A program made the translations under genes and the position numbers. DNA of 64,000 nt from contig CM044305.1 of the NCBI GenBank assembly GCA_024291935.2, positions 90,698,397 through 90,762,396 of the forward strand, written 5' to 3'. The stretch is from Okapia johnstoni. Its lineage: Eukaryota > Chordata > Mammalia > Artiodactyla > Giraffidae. Below are positions 13,104 to 26,218 of this stretch, piece by piece; position 1 is the first letter of the stretch; each line of letters starts with the position of its first letter. The notes beneath the pieces are model-generated. The model made no database searches and was not told the DNA's origin. It saw only the letters and a list, made by a program, of their open reading frames with translations.

Positions 13104-13673
13104 CCATATGGAGGTTTCTTACAAAACTAAAAACAGTTTACCACATGATTTTGCAGTCTCATTCCTTGGCAAAAACTCTAACTTGAAAAAATACAGGCAC
13201 TCCAATGTTCATAGCAGCATTATTTACAACAGCCATGACATGGCAGCAACCTAAATGCCCATCAACAGACAAATGGATAAAGAACACGTGGTACCTGTTC
13301 AATGGAATACTATTCTATTATAAAAAAGAATGAAATAATGACATTTACAGCAACATGGATGGAGCTAGAGAGTGTCATGTTAAGTAAAGTATGTCAGACA
13401 GTAACACAAATACCATATGGGAGTATTTATATGTAGAATCTAAAAGATGATGCAAATGAACGTATTTACAAAACAGAAACAGACTCATAGACATAGGAAA
13501 CAAAATTATGCTTAGTAAAGGGAAAAGGGGATGGGGGAGGGAGAAATTAAGAGTTTGAGATTAACAGACACACACTACTATATAATAGATAAACAACAAG
13601 GTCTTACTGTATAGCACAAGGAACTATATTCAAATCCTGGGATAAATCATAATGGAAAAGAATATGAAAAATA

Positions 13674-13674
13674 T

Positions 13675-13741
<67 letters not shown>
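13674..13741. repeat. (GT)n(AT)n microsatellite
   Basis: A compound tract of roughly 16 GT units followed by about 17 AT units, inside the L1 3' UTR. Likely polymorphic. Confidence 0.97.
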
Positions 13742-13742
<1 letters not shown>

Positions 13743-15286
13743 CTGAATCACTTGGTTGTACATGAGAAACTAACATTGGAAATAAACTATATTTTAATAA
13801 AAAATGTTTTAAGTCATAACAGTATTTTCCACTAAACAATTGGCAAGTAATGTTTTACTCAAAGTAAATTGAGCTCTATAGCTTGTATTCATTGCATTCT
13901 CACATAATGATGTGAATATCTCTTAGGCAGACATAAGAATACAGAATAGGGATCAATTCTGAAAAAATCTAGGGTCGTATTTGGAAAGTAACTTTCTTAT
14001 ACAACTTGTGAAAACTAAGGTACACAGAAATTTCTTTCTTGCTTAAAAAAATTTCATATCAAAAGCTACATCAGAAATTGTGATTATTTCCTTTTGGGTC
14101 ACATACTCCTTACTGCATAGGTAAGTAAGGGTGAATGGTCAGTCTTACTGGTTGCCCACAGTTAATTCTGAAAACTATGTCAAGACGAATGCAACATAGG
14201 GAAGCTGGAAGTGTTCATTTCTCTCTCCTCTGAGAGGTGGCGTGACGAAGACTAGCCTTCTAGCCCTCAAGCTTCTAACCTGCTTCCTTATTCCGACCAC
14301 CACCTTCCTCCTCCAGTTAGGGATTCTGGAATCTCAGTTCTCTAAAGGGGCCCCAACCTTGCTAAGTGACGTTAACACCACAGCAGGCTTGTGTCAGCCT
14401 GGTCCTTCTTCCCACGAATAAACTCAAAGGGAAGGGGGAGGTAAATGTAAAGAAACCACTTTAAAACACTTGTAAAGGGTTTTCTAGTCCTTGCTTTTTT
14501 CTCTGGCACACAAATGCACATGCACACAGACATTCAAAATCACACAGCAGTGCCTTACTGGCTACCCAGCTTAGGATAAATGCAAGGAATTGCTGAAAGA
14601 GGGCAGATGTGTGAGGGGAACTATGATGTCAATAACTTTGATCTGGATTCACTATGCATTGTTTAGGGACTCTGACATGAGCATCACCAAAATCAATAAT
14701 GGGTGCTGGGGTGGGCAGAAGTTCAGGAACCAGGCTATTCCTTTAATTATAACCATCATCTACCTACTTGCTCCCACCGAACTCTCCTATGCCCCAACAT
14801 TTCTTTGTTTTTTTTTTTTTTTTGCAATTCATGACGAAAATATCAGGAGGAAAAGGAGTGAACAAAACGTGCCATAAAGAATTGTTTCCTGTCATTTTAT
14901 GGCTGGGAAATGTGAATACACACAACTGTAAAAATGAATGCAACCAATCAACCAGTACTCCATGCAACGCTAAAACAAAACATCTGGGAAACACCTAATT
15001 TTCACAATGCATAGTTCTTTATCTTCACTCTGTTATATTGTTTCCTCTATAATCAGGGGGGCCATGAATCCCGGTCTGCCCATGTTGTCTGGGTATGACC
15101 CTTTGAGGGTCTAATGGTAATAGCAGTAAGATCAGTCCTGCACGGATAACTTTGCTCTGGAATAGCCTGTCTTCACTGGTACTGAGTCACAGAAAGGTAG
15201 AAGTGGAAAGGCCTTCAAAAGGTTTTCAAATTTCACTGTGGGGAGGGGGTGGGTGAAGGAGGCATAGAATTTTTCCCTCTCCCACT

Positions 15287-15425
15287 ACAGGTATTTTCCT
15301 GGTAGTGCAGTGGTTACGCCTCCATGCTTCCAATTGCAGGGGTCATGGATTTGATCCCTGGTTGGAGAACGAAGACTCCACCTGGTGTAGCCAAAAACAC
15401 AAAAACAAAACCCAACCAAACAAAA
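15287..15425 (+). mobile_element. CHR-2 type SINE
   Basis: TTTTCCTGGTAGTGCAGTGG head, GGATTTGATCCCTGGTTGGA and a 3' GTAGCCAAAAACACAAAAAC tail. Confidence 0.82.
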
Positions 15426-15934
15426 AACCCTACTACATAAAACTGAGGAGAGCAAAGGTTTCCTAGGGCAGCCAGGAGGTAAAGGCACAGATGTAAAGTC
15501 TTGCCCACTAAGTCTGTGTCTCCCTTGTCTCCTGTCAAGGAGGCCTCTGAGGTACCCCCTTAGCTGGCTCCAAAGAACAGTCTGAAGAATACTGGTCTCA
15601 TCTGATTCTTATAATTTACAAATGAGGAAAACATGGTTCACTGCATCTGTTCTTTCCTGCATACTACAACTTCATTCTCTTTCCCCATAATTCTGCAAAG
15701 GCATTAAGTCAAGAGCAGGTAGTGCACATTTCTAAGAATGGTTACCAAGGAAACCATGAAAAGAATGATGACAATACATGAAGATGTTCATCAGTGTATT
15801 GTTTATAGCGATACAATGCTCATGTATCAGGACAAAGTGTAGGTGACAAGAGGGGAGAGAAAGAAAAGATGACTGTTATTAAGACAATGGAATTCTAGTC
15901 ATTTATTTTCCCACACCTCCCAAACTTTCTTTTA

Positions 15935-16405
<471 letters not shown>

Positions 16406-16603
16406 TTAACTAATGGGAGTGCTTTTCAGGTAAATCTGAAAACGAAAAACAAAATCCTGATATTAAATTGGAAAACATGCTTGTATATAGGGTGGATTTC
16501 TTTGGGGGAATTTGGCAGTGAAAGGAAACCTATGTCACAAAGACACTTACATAAAAAAAGAAACTTCAAACCAGCAATTTCTCAGGACTCAATGTAAAAC
16601 TGT

Positions 16604-16624
16604 CTCCCTCCCTCCCTCCCTCCT
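16604..16624. repeat. (TCCC)n short tandem repeat
   Basis: About five TCCC units in intron 2, upstream of exon 3 on the gene strand. Confidence 0.9.
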
Positions 16625-17667
16625 TTTCTCAGTCAGTCACAAGGTAAATAAAGAACTGGACGAAAATGAATATATAAAAGTTTCTCCGAACTTTTTACTG
16701 TAAGAATCTAAACCGAAGTGAATAATGCCTCCTCACTGTAAACTGACGCCAGGACAGGTGTTTTCAAGATGTGCCGTTTACTTAGACATGATTTTAACCG
16801 CTTTGCTCCTCCTTACATCTACATGACATAGAAGAAAACTGCCTGGGAAATGCTTGAGGCCAAGAAACATAATGAAACACCCCACATAACCAAGAAAAGA
16901 AGTTCTCAGGTATTCCTGTGACATCAGTATAAATTGGGGTAACCAAGGTGGCCTTGGGTTCCTAAAGGATTCATACAGTAACACCAGTCCAGAAAGACAG
17001 AAATGAAATGCATAACAGATTCAACCATAGATCTGGTATATTTATAAGATAACACAGGAAAATAAATAGGGAAAAAAGAATACCTGTTCCCCCTCCAGCC
17101 CTGATTTACTTTTTGGCCATCACATACTCCCACAGCCTAAATGTTAAAGACTTAATCTCTTAAATACAAATAGTAAATTAGTTTCTCCTGAATCTTTTCT
17201 CAGGAAGTTCACTAAAGAGAGGAGTTAACAGTCTTCTGCGACATTAATCATTCTTAAAGAATCTATGTCTGGTATAAAAATAAACACCTCATGGTATCAC
17301 TTTTATAAGCAGGAAATGTAATAAATACCAAAGCAAAATTTAAGGACTGCATCAAGAAAGAAGCTACGTCCAAGTGAACATGGAGCAGAAAGAAAAATAA
17401 GACAACTCCTTCAAAGCCAAAAGAACACTAGTGAGCTTATCAAAATGTAATAGTGCTACAAAACCCTTCTCTACTGTTTGCCTTTTATTTCCTGGGTTTT
17501 CTTCAGTGAGAGAAAGGGAAATCCCCATTATACTGTACAGCCTGGCATTTTTACCAAAATTCTCTCCCTGAAAGGACAGAAAGTACAGAAGGAGCTAGGG
17601 GAACCATATGAAAAGAGTTACTCTTATTAGGTACCTGGGGATGGCTCTCATTCTCGGCAAGATCCCA

Positions 17668-17820
17668 AGTGGTTCTCAACTGTAGTTCTATGGTATGGAC
17701 ATGCATCGACATCACTGGGCCACAAGTTGCTGGATCCCACCTTAAACCTACTGGATCAGAAACCCTGGGGGGAGGGGGCAGCCATCTGGGACCCTGCTAC
17801 ACCCTACAGTTTGAGAATCA
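17668..17820. mobile_element. MER5A-type hAT DNA element
   Basis: GTGGTTCTCAACTGTAG at the left and the inverted-type end ACAGTTTGAGAATCA at the right, with CATCACTGGGCCAC and CTACTGGATCAGAAACCCTG between, follow MER5A. Its right edge is immediately followed by an L1 tail. Confidence 0.75.
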
Positions 17821-17822
17821 AG

Positions 17823-18047
17823 ACTCGCAATGAGGGGTGCGATGGGGAGGGAGATGGGAGGGGGGGGTCAAGAGGGAGGGGACATATGTATACCTATGGC
17901 TGATTCATGTTGAGGTTTGACAGAGACCAACAAAATTCTGTAGAGCAATTATCCTTCAATTAAAAAATTAATTAATTAAAAGACTCATAAAGTTAAAAAA
18001 AATAAACTAATTAAAAAATAAAAATAAATAAGATTAAATTAAAAAAA
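17823..18047 (+). mobile_element. L1 3'-end fragment
   Basis: A G-rich polypurine tract (17834-17881), then GGCTGATTCATGTTGAGG and a long A/T-rich tail; typical of short ruminant L1 insertions. The repeat AGACTC occurs at both edges (17821 and 18048). Confidence 0.82.
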
Positions 18048-18979
18048 AAGACTCTCAGTGAAACTTGTCCCATTTTGCCTCTCACTAGCAGTAACCACCA
18101 GCTCAGGAACTGTGCTGAATGTGAAGCTTTCAGGGTAAGGGTTAATGCTTTAATTAGAAGAAAATACATTTCCAATAAATTGGGTTTTAGCTTTTTTTGT
18201 TGCATTCTTGGGGGTCATTTCTTGAAGGTGGTTGGGGGTGAATTTCCTCATGTGGAAGTATCTCGAAACTAAAGAGTCAGGATGGAGGTAGCATTTTTCT
18301 AAGACTTCAAAGTTGGGGAAAGTTGGGGTGAGAAAAGACGTTAAACGTCAGCTGGTCCACTTGCCATACCGTTCTTGAGTCACTAGCATCCTTGCCAAGT
18401 GGTGCTGGCTCTCACATACTGGAAAAATAAAGCCTGGTCACTGAGATCAATATGGAAAACTTGTGTCAACCCAGTGGTACTAATATTTCACCATCCAAAA
18501 GAGTGGATGGCAAAGACAAGCACAGGTCCTTCCCTAAAACTGGCACACATCATTTACTGTAGAAATGGGAAGTTGAGAATGATTTGACTTGTGTTTTCAT
18601 GACTCATTAAATAATTCTGAATACTCACATTTCTAATGAATGCTCTTTTTAAAGGTGGGGGTAGAATGGCATGGATAGCTTGGTTTTAACTGAAAACTAC
18701 TATGAAAGGTCAGATTTTTTTTTTTTTTAGGCTTAAAAGTGTTCGAGGTCAAAGAATCACTAAGACACTTGAAAATTTTATGGTAAAAATAAAACATTCT
18801 CAAGACTTCCTCATTTGTGTCAAAAGCCTGTGGGTCGGTGTAGATATATTTATATAGCTACGCTGAGGTACAAGATCAATGATCCAATGGAGAACAGACC
18901 TGATTTTAACACAGCATGTTCTCTGCCTAATACCACAATGGGCTTTATTTCCCAGGACTCAAATTCTGTCTAGGAAGGT

Positions 18980-19002
18980 TGTGCGTGCGTGTGCATGTGT
19001 GC

Positions 19003-19035
<33 letters not shown>

Positions 19036-19045
19036 TGTGTGTGTG
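18980..19045. repeat. (GT)n tract with internal GC alternation
   Basis: Alternating purine-pyrimidine for about 65 bp, with GCGCGCGCGC at 19025-19034. Sequence of this type can adopt Z-form DNA. Confidence 0.93.
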
Positions 19046-19619
19046 ACGTTAGCTTATATTTTTCAGAGTTTAGTTTGGTGCTACATACATATTAGGCTCT
19101 AATTCATTTAACTGTTCAGAAAATTGATATCCTTTTCTTCACATTTTAAAAGATTCTTTAGTGTGGCCATAACTTGCAAATATAAAGGCTGAGTGGATTC
19201 TATATAGAAATTCTGTAACACTGATATAAGGAGTTAGAAATCTGATAATTTGATCTCTCCAAACTATGCAATTTGACAAGTATGTACCAAGTGGTTGCTA
19301 TGTGCTCAAATCAAAGCACATGGTTTTGCCATGCATCTTAACATTCCTGCCCAAGAAGACTGTAATGAAAATTTATAGGAAGATGAATTTTCTCCATCCA
19401 ATTCACCTTTACTATCCTGCTACTTTCCACACATGGTTTTATGGAGGCACCAGAGATTTTTAAAGCATCTATAAAATCCTTAATCTTTCATTTCATATAG
19501 CAAGTTTTTTTTTTAATATTCATCTATTTCTCACCTACGAAGTCAACATAACAAAAGTCAAGTGATCCAAGAGACTCAACCTCATTTCTCCTTAGAAGTG
19601 TTCTTTTTAGAAAATATTT

Positions 19620-19760
19620 AGTTTTTTTATCTGGCTGTGTTCAGTCTTAGTTGTGGCTTGTGGTCTCTTTAGATGGAACATGTGGGATCGAGTTCCCTGA
19701 CCAGAGATCAAATGCAGGATTGTCAGTAGGGAGTCTTAGCCACTGGACCACCAGGGGTCC
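19620..19760 (-). mobile_element. CHR-2 type SINE
   Basis: GTTTTTTTATCTGGCTGTGT, TCTTAGTTGTGGCTTGTGG and TCTTAGCCACTGGACCACCA are the reverse complement of CHR-2. Confidence 0.85.
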
Positions 19761-19778
19761 TTCCTTAGACATGTTCTT

Positions 19779-19983
19779 GCTTAGTCGGTTCAGTCGTGTC
19801 TGACTCTTTGGGACCCCATGGAGGAGCTCCTCTGTCCAAGGGATTCTTTAGGCAAGAATACTGGAGTGGGTTGCGGTGTCCTCCTCCAGGGAATCTTCCT
19901 GATCCAGGGATCGAACCTGCACCTCTTATGTCTCCTGTATTGGCAGGCGGGTTCTTTATCAGTAGCACCACCTGGGAAGCCCC
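19779..19983 (-). mobile_element. Bov-tA SINE
   Basis: GCTTAGTCGGTTCAGTCGTG to ACCACCTGGGAAGCC. Flanking duplication AGACATGTTCTT (19767-19778) versus AGACCTGTTCTT (19984-19995), one mismatch. Confidence 0.93.
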
Positions 19984-20814
19984 AGACCTGTTCTTACCAG
20001 TTTGGTAAATGTGACTATTCCACCCATGTTTTTTGTCTCAAAGAGATCTTTTAAGGATGGCAGATGTAATTGAGATTCTAAAATTCATACCAATTAGGTA
20101 CAATACCAATCAAAGCATAACAATTTGCTGTAAGGCAAAAAGGGGGGAGGAAAGCTTTTGCATCTGTTCCTCTTACCAAACTGGCAGCTCTCATATGTTC
20201 TTGCAGATTCCTTCACACCCCATCCCCTTCTCGTCCTACATTTCCTTCTACAGTGGGGTACAGAACACAAACTAGACATTCAGGACATGGTCCCCAGCCA
20301 TCAATAGCAACTTCATTCATTGCTGCAAAGCTCATCTCTACTTTCTACCCCATTATTCAAAATCAGATCTTAACTCCTGAAGAAAAACCATGCAGGCCTG
20401 AGACACCTAGCAATCATTCCTTCATAAACATTATGCCTAAAGCCAATTATAAGACAGTTGGTGGCTAAAACAGAACCAGTCAGGGGCAGTGTCAACCAGA
20501 GTTCCACCACAATCAGAAGCTGAATTAATTGGAAATCAGATCTCCCTTGTAGGAACTGCTTGTGTTCATGAAAAATGCTGCTCAGGGAGTCAGTTTTAAG
20601 TGATGCTATTGGTGTCTGAAAGAAGAGTCAGAGAGGAGACAGTTTATAAGCACTTGAAATATGGTGTCTCTGATCAGGTTTTATTTCTCCTTCAATTTTC
20701 AGTTTGGGGGCTTAAGGGTTTATGTTCTAAGGATCAAACAGCTGCTACACCTAGGGCTCATGAATGACCACTTAACGTAGGAATGGAAATAAACAGTGTA
20801 ACATGCCAGGATCT

Positions 20815-20998
20815 AAAGCAGCATCACACAGTGGGAAAGGCATGAGACCTCTCATTTATGAGCTGTGTGACCTTGATGGGACATAAGATCTAAACCTCAG
20901 TGAGCCTCTGTTGCTTCTTCCTACATTAAATGGGACTATCACCGCTCCCCTCATTATGGATCATGCCTCGCACAAAATAGCTGCTCAATAAATGGACA
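20815..20998 (+). mobile_element. MIR SINE
   Basis: GAGCTGTGTGACCTTGATGG, CTAAACCTCAGTGAGCCTC and GCTGCTCAATAAATGG in order define a sense MIR. Confidence 0.85.
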
Positions 20999-21356
20999 CC
21001 ATTCGTGATATATGAAATGATATTGTCACCTTTAGAGTTTCTTTATATCTACAATCATAAAAAAATCTTTCAAGGCTGGTTTTTACCTTTCTTGGCAGAG
21101 TCAAATATTATTGATCTTGGGGGAACATAAATTAAGCCAAAGCTGCTGGAGAACAGTTAAGACCCAAGACCTTATAAAACTGGGAGCAATTTAGCCAAAG
21201 ATAAAGATGCTTAATGGCTGTAGCTTCCAATGCTGTAAAATGTCCCAGACATCCACAAGGGTGGAGCAACTCCTGAGTGAAAAACACGGAGAAATCCAGG
21301 GAAGAGATTAACATGATATTAAACAGAATATCATGTATAGCACACATATATATATA

Positions 21357-21440
21357 TTGCATTGGCCAAAAAAGGTCATTCAGGTTTTCCTGTAAGACAG
21401 TATGGAGAGAACCTGAATAAATTTTTTGGTTAACCCAACA
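21357..21440. mobile_element. Mariner-derived MITE
   Basis: TTGCATTGGCCAAAAAAGG and GAACCTGAATAAATTTTTTG followed by GTTAACCCAACA form imperfect terminal inverted repeats of a near-palindrome of about 85 bp, in a TA-rich target. It resembles the bovine mariner-derived miniature elements. No transposase remains. Confidence 0.82.
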
Positions 21441-23349
21441 CAAAAAGATCAAGGCAAAGAATTAGGGAAAGGAAAATTAGGAATTCAGCAACAGTAAGTC
21501 AATGCCCCACCCCCATGTATTTCATCTATGTTCTTTGCCAGAAGCAGCTCAATGCAAGGGTTGAGCTAAGAGACTGGGAGACTGGAACTATTTTCCACCT
21601 TTAACATGTGATTACTCCTTTTTTTCAAATGTGATTATTCTTCTTGTCAGTAGTACCCATTCAAGGAGGGAAAAACTACCAGAGTGAAAAAGCAAAACTT
21701 TTCCATATAAAAGTTTTCTATGTAAATATCCTGTCTTTTACAAAAAGAACATCGTGTGCTTTTGGAACTTCTATCCACTGCCACTTGTCTTGCATCAAAT
21801 AAACATTCAAAATTCTTGAAATGGGTCAAAAGGCCTTCAGTTCTGCTATTAAATGCCATTAGTTACTACTTTATAAACAATCGACCGGCTATTGATTAAT
21901 GAGTTAGAATGCATTCTAGAATTAACCCGTGACCTGAAGAGACTGGGAGCCCTTTCTATTCAATCCATTTGCTTGATGCTATAAATTACCCCCTTGTATT
22001 TATGTTATTAGGAAGCTGCCTTTTACATATAAGGATTAATTTCCTCTTTACTGTAAAGGCCTTATTTCACAGCCCTGGTGTGGTGTGCAAACAGTAAGTT
22101 ACCACATCCACAAAATTCCTGAGAAAGAAACCTCCTGGTAAATGCTACAAATCATACTTCTCACAGTTAAGAAAACTCAGAGAATTATAGCTATCCATGC
22201 TTTCACCCAAGATCTTAAGTATTTGATGAAAAACAGCTAACATAGGAATCTACAAATGGAGGCAGGGGGAGGAAATTAAACAAGCATTTTACTGACCAAA
22301 CCAAACTGAAACTTTGGCTTCTGACTATCTCCTCTGTCTTGCTTTTCTGGCCAAATCCATGTTCAATTTTTAACAGGCACTGTCCTCTAGCTTGGCATAA
22401 TCTCCCTCCTCAGGAGTGCCTGCTAGGGAGGGCATGGTGCACTAAAAGGACTTGTACTTGACTAATGTTCATCAGCTATCGCCCAACAATGGACCTCTCC
22501 TAGGATGACAAGGCCATTGCCAGCTGCGGCCCTTATTAGGGGCTGTTAACATATGAAAGGGGCTGGGGGATCCAGCCACAGTAGGAGCAGCCCTTTCTTC
22601 CCAAGGTTGCTTTCAGTAGTTAATGCATGTTGAATGCTAAAGCTCCTTTCCTTTCTCTCTCCCGGGTAACTTGGCCCAGGACACAAGGCTCAGGGCTCTA
22701 AGCCCTTCCCCTGGACCTTGTTCCATTTCTAGTAATGATCCTCCCAGCACCAGCTAGCCAAGTCACCTTAGCACAGCTGTATCCCTTCTCGCTGAGAAGG
22801 GCCCATGGGGGCAAGTTTAAGAAACCTCCAACAACAACAACAACAAAAAAGAGGCTGGAGTAGTGTTCCAAGCGCTCCTTATACTAACCTCCACATCTAT
22901 CTATTATAGGATATGACCTTATACACAAACCTCATATACAGTCTATCTGTTCATGATCTAATATGAAATGAAAAATGAGGATGCACAGTAGCATAATCAG
23001 TTATGATTCTGATTTCTATGTACATATATACATTATCTACCTGACCAAAAAAAGATGAGGCATACAATGGTGATGGTGGGATATTGGGGAATCAGTGTGA
23101 TGTTTTTCAATATGATTCTCAATTTTGTTCACTCCAATTTTGCAGTGACATAATCAGAAAAGTAACCCACCTCATGCTTTCAAAAATGACTTTTTCCCTT
23201 ATCATATTAATCCAACTTAAATGCTTCAACGCATTTTTTTTTCTACTTTTTCCTAATTGTCTACAGTGAGTATCATGATGCTGAAAATATCCCAAAAGTG
23301 GCAAAACACCAAAGCAGTTCTTACATTTTTTGTTAAAAAATACTGTTTT

Positions 23350-23870
23350 TATCTACAAACTATTCCTTTGAAGTCGTAGCAATGTGGAAAATATGGCAAG
23401 GTATGAAGAAAATAAAAATTACCCATAATCCCGCCATTAAGAGAGAAGAACAATGGTTTATTGAATTTCTTTCCTGTCTTTTCTATGAAGGAATGTGTTG
23501 TCACACGGTTGAAGTCATACTGTATTTATACCCGTTCTCACGTACCACTGTATGGTTAGCACTTCCGATGTGATTAAAAAGCTTCCAGAAATATCATTTT
23601 CAGCAACTGCATACTATGACACTATTTGGCCAAATCATAATGTAATCACTATGGCACGTTTAGACTGATTTCCTATTTTTCATTAATTACAGATAACACT
23701 GTGATGAACATTCCTGCACATAAACCTGTATGCAGATTTTTCTTTTCTTGTGATCAATACCTAGGAGCAGAATTATTGAATCAAAGGGTATGAATGAACC
23801 TATGTGACACATCTGACACCCTGCCAAAGTGACCTACAGAAAAGGTGTACCCATGGAGCACTCCCCTTTA
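23350..23870 (-). mobile_element. Ancient L1 3' fragment
   Basis: Diverged matches to reverse-complement L1M-type sequence: ATTACCCATAATCCCGCCA, ACTGTGATGAACATTCCTG and TACCTAGGAGCAGAATTATTG. No intact frame. Confidence 0.6.
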
Positions 23871-23874
23871 TTAT

Positions 23875-23898
23875 GAGACAGAGAGAGAGAGAGAGAGA
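23875..23898. repeat. (GA)n tract
   Basis: About ten GA units. Confidence 0.9.
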
Positions 23899-25374
23899 TG
23901 GAGATGGGCCAGGACAATGAACAAGAAAGGCCTGAATGGCTTGGGAATTCTCTCAGTCAATCAGAATAACTGCTAGATCAAATAAGCCCTTTTCTTTGCC
24001 AGGACAGACACGCATGGAAAAAAAGGGTGAGCAGAGATGATCAACAAGGTTCTCCACTCCCAGGCTCAAAGCACAATGAACCAACAAAAACAGATAAAAG
24101 CAGTTTGGCTCAAGCTCTTCTGTGTATTTACTCGCCTCCAAACAGATCAGCTGCTTCTTGTTGAAGCCACACCTAATAGCAGAGGCCCAAAGAGAGAGTG
24201 CTCAGGGCACGCTGAAAGCTGCATAGGCATTTTCAATGAGAGAGCCAACACCACAGTCACAATTGGTCACACCTGAGATAACAACTCAAAAGGCAGAAAA
24301 CCTTTGTCAATACAGAAACATGTGTGTGTTGTCTGAGCTCTTGATTTGATTACAGTAAACTGGTAGTGGCTCGTTCTAGTCACGTTTCACAGAGAGATTA
24401 TCAAAGAATTGGAAAAAACACCCAGCATTTTAGTCTCTTTTGCATGGAGGGAAAAAACAAAATAAAGAAAAGAGAATTGTAAAACACAGAGTAGCAATGC
24501 TTTGCAAGCACAGTATGATCGGAAAGGAACACTGGATTTGCAGCAAGGCCAGAGGCCTTATGTCTTTTTCTATACTTTTTGTGGCTACTCATCTTGCCTG
24601 TTGTGCTTTAATAGAAGTTTTAAGAAGCAACAAATTTAAAAAAGACATCTTAATGAATGAAACCAGAGGTAAGGCTTAAAAACAACACTATGTTTTGTGT
24701 ATATTACACATTTCTATGACACATCTATCTTAAGGATATCTAAGACTTAAAGACCCAGGAAGTCTTTAGTAAGTTGGTATGCCCTTGCAAAGGACAGTAA
24801 GAGAACTATGCAGTTGAAAAATACTTATGGTCAGGGGTCAGAAAAATTCTAGAAATTTCAGCTTAGCTAACTAATGGCCATGAAGTTTAGTTGGCTATAT
24901 ATCTGTTTTTTCATAGGCATGTGAATTCGAACCCCTTCAACTCACTGAATCTCCACACTGCTTTGCCTATTGGCCTAATGAAGTAATGGCCAGGGTGAAC
25001 CATGCAAAATTTTTAGTCAGTGATTAAAACACAAATTTGGCTCAATCTGAAGAGTGGCCACCCTTCACTGAAGCTCTCGAGCCCTCTTGTTTTCTATCAT
25101 TTCACAAAAGCAGGACATGAAGCACTCTTCAGATAGATGGGACAGACAATTGTTTCTTTTATGTGCGTTTTAAGCTAATTCAGAACATTTCTACTATTAT
25201 TCGAGTTAACAAGCTTCAGGCCCATGAGAGGGTTTTCAAAGACCTGGTGAAAGTAGCGGAGGGTTACGAAATGATAGGAGGAAAATAGAGGGGACCGTGC
25301 AGACGCCTAATTAACATCTTGTAAGACCTTTCACTGAAGCAGCTGGTCTGGTCACATGTTCAGAAGATGCACAG

Positions 25375-25500
25375 AATTTGTAGAATTGAAAGGGTCTTTA
25401 GAGAGCATCCAACTCAACCCCTTCATTTTATGGACGGGAAAACTGAGACCAGTTAATTGCCCCCGGTCACAGTGGGTTCATAGCAGAACCAGGCTGAGAA
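25375..25500 (-). mobile_element. MIR-family SINE
   Basis: GGTCTTTAGAGAGCATCCAA, CCCCTTCATTTTATGGACG and ACTGAGACCAGTTAATTGCC match the MIR reverse complement. Confidence 0.72.
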
Positions 25501-26193
25501 CTCGGTAGGCACTGCCTCCTGCCCAAAGTTGCTACATTTGCTCCCACAATGGCAAATGAAAGACGTTTCCCCAATGGACTACCATCAGACAACATTGCAA
25601 TTTCCTTAAAAAGTCTTTTTGAACCTGCAAAACAATGTGCAAATAATTTGATTTGGGGAGTCTGTAAGCAAGAATCTATCTTTGTGGTTGTTACCATCAT
25701 TTTTACTATGTCATTTGGAAGTATATTTAACATGGCAGCTCTAATCTTCCTAATCTATTTGGGTTGTTTGATTTAGCTCTGATTCTTTTAAAAACAACTA
25801 GCCTCACAAAATGTGACATTTGGGGGCGGGTCTTTATGTTCTGGTCCCCAAACACGGATTATGCCCTACTTCTATTATTTCTATTCCTTTTGCCAAGCAA
25901 TTCTTTCAAAGCTCCCTGAACGGAGTATCTGATTAGCATATTTATGAGACAACTGATTCAGCTATGTTAATTAGCAGTTCTATACTTCAAAAAAAAAAAG
26001 AAAGAAAGAAAAATTCCCAGAACTGACCAAGAGGGGGAGCAGCTAACTCTGTCTGGCTCCATGTCTCTAGCCCAGGATAGTAGATTTCTGGTATTGAACA
26101 TTCTAAGTCAAAGAGTAGATTAAAGTATAAGAGAATACAAAGGTGAGTCCTAAACTCAGAGGTGTGGATTTAATATATGGGATATCTAAGAAT

Positions 26194-26218
26194 GGGGGGT
26201 GGGGGTGGGGGTGGGGGG
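26194..26218 (+). other. Strong G-quadruplex motif
   Basis: Four G-tracts of 6, 5, 5 and 6 separated by single T residues. This is the single-nucleotide-loop class expected to form very stable parallel quadruplexes. It lies on the template strand for GPC4 transcription. Confidence 0.85.

Larger units (their letters stand above)
12685..13815 (+). mobile_element. L1 fragment (ORF2 end and 3' UTR), split by a SINE
   Basis: Plus-strand translation at 12709-12900 gives the C-terminal end of L1 ORF2 ([20 protein letters not shown]). After the SINE at 12914-13103 the L1 continues with CAGCATTATTTACAACAGCC, CATGGATGGAGCTAGAGAG and the 3' UTR TACTGTATAGCACAAGGAAC, ending in an A-rich tail. It is 5'-truncated, and the ORF2 frame is broken by the SINE. 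Confidence 0.88.

Noticed and set aside
25549..25776. 75-codon plus-strand frame with a hydrophobic C-terminal half
   Set aside because: Could suggest a membrane microprotein, but there is no homology, no promoter, and a MIR fragment lies directly upstream. Insufficient support.
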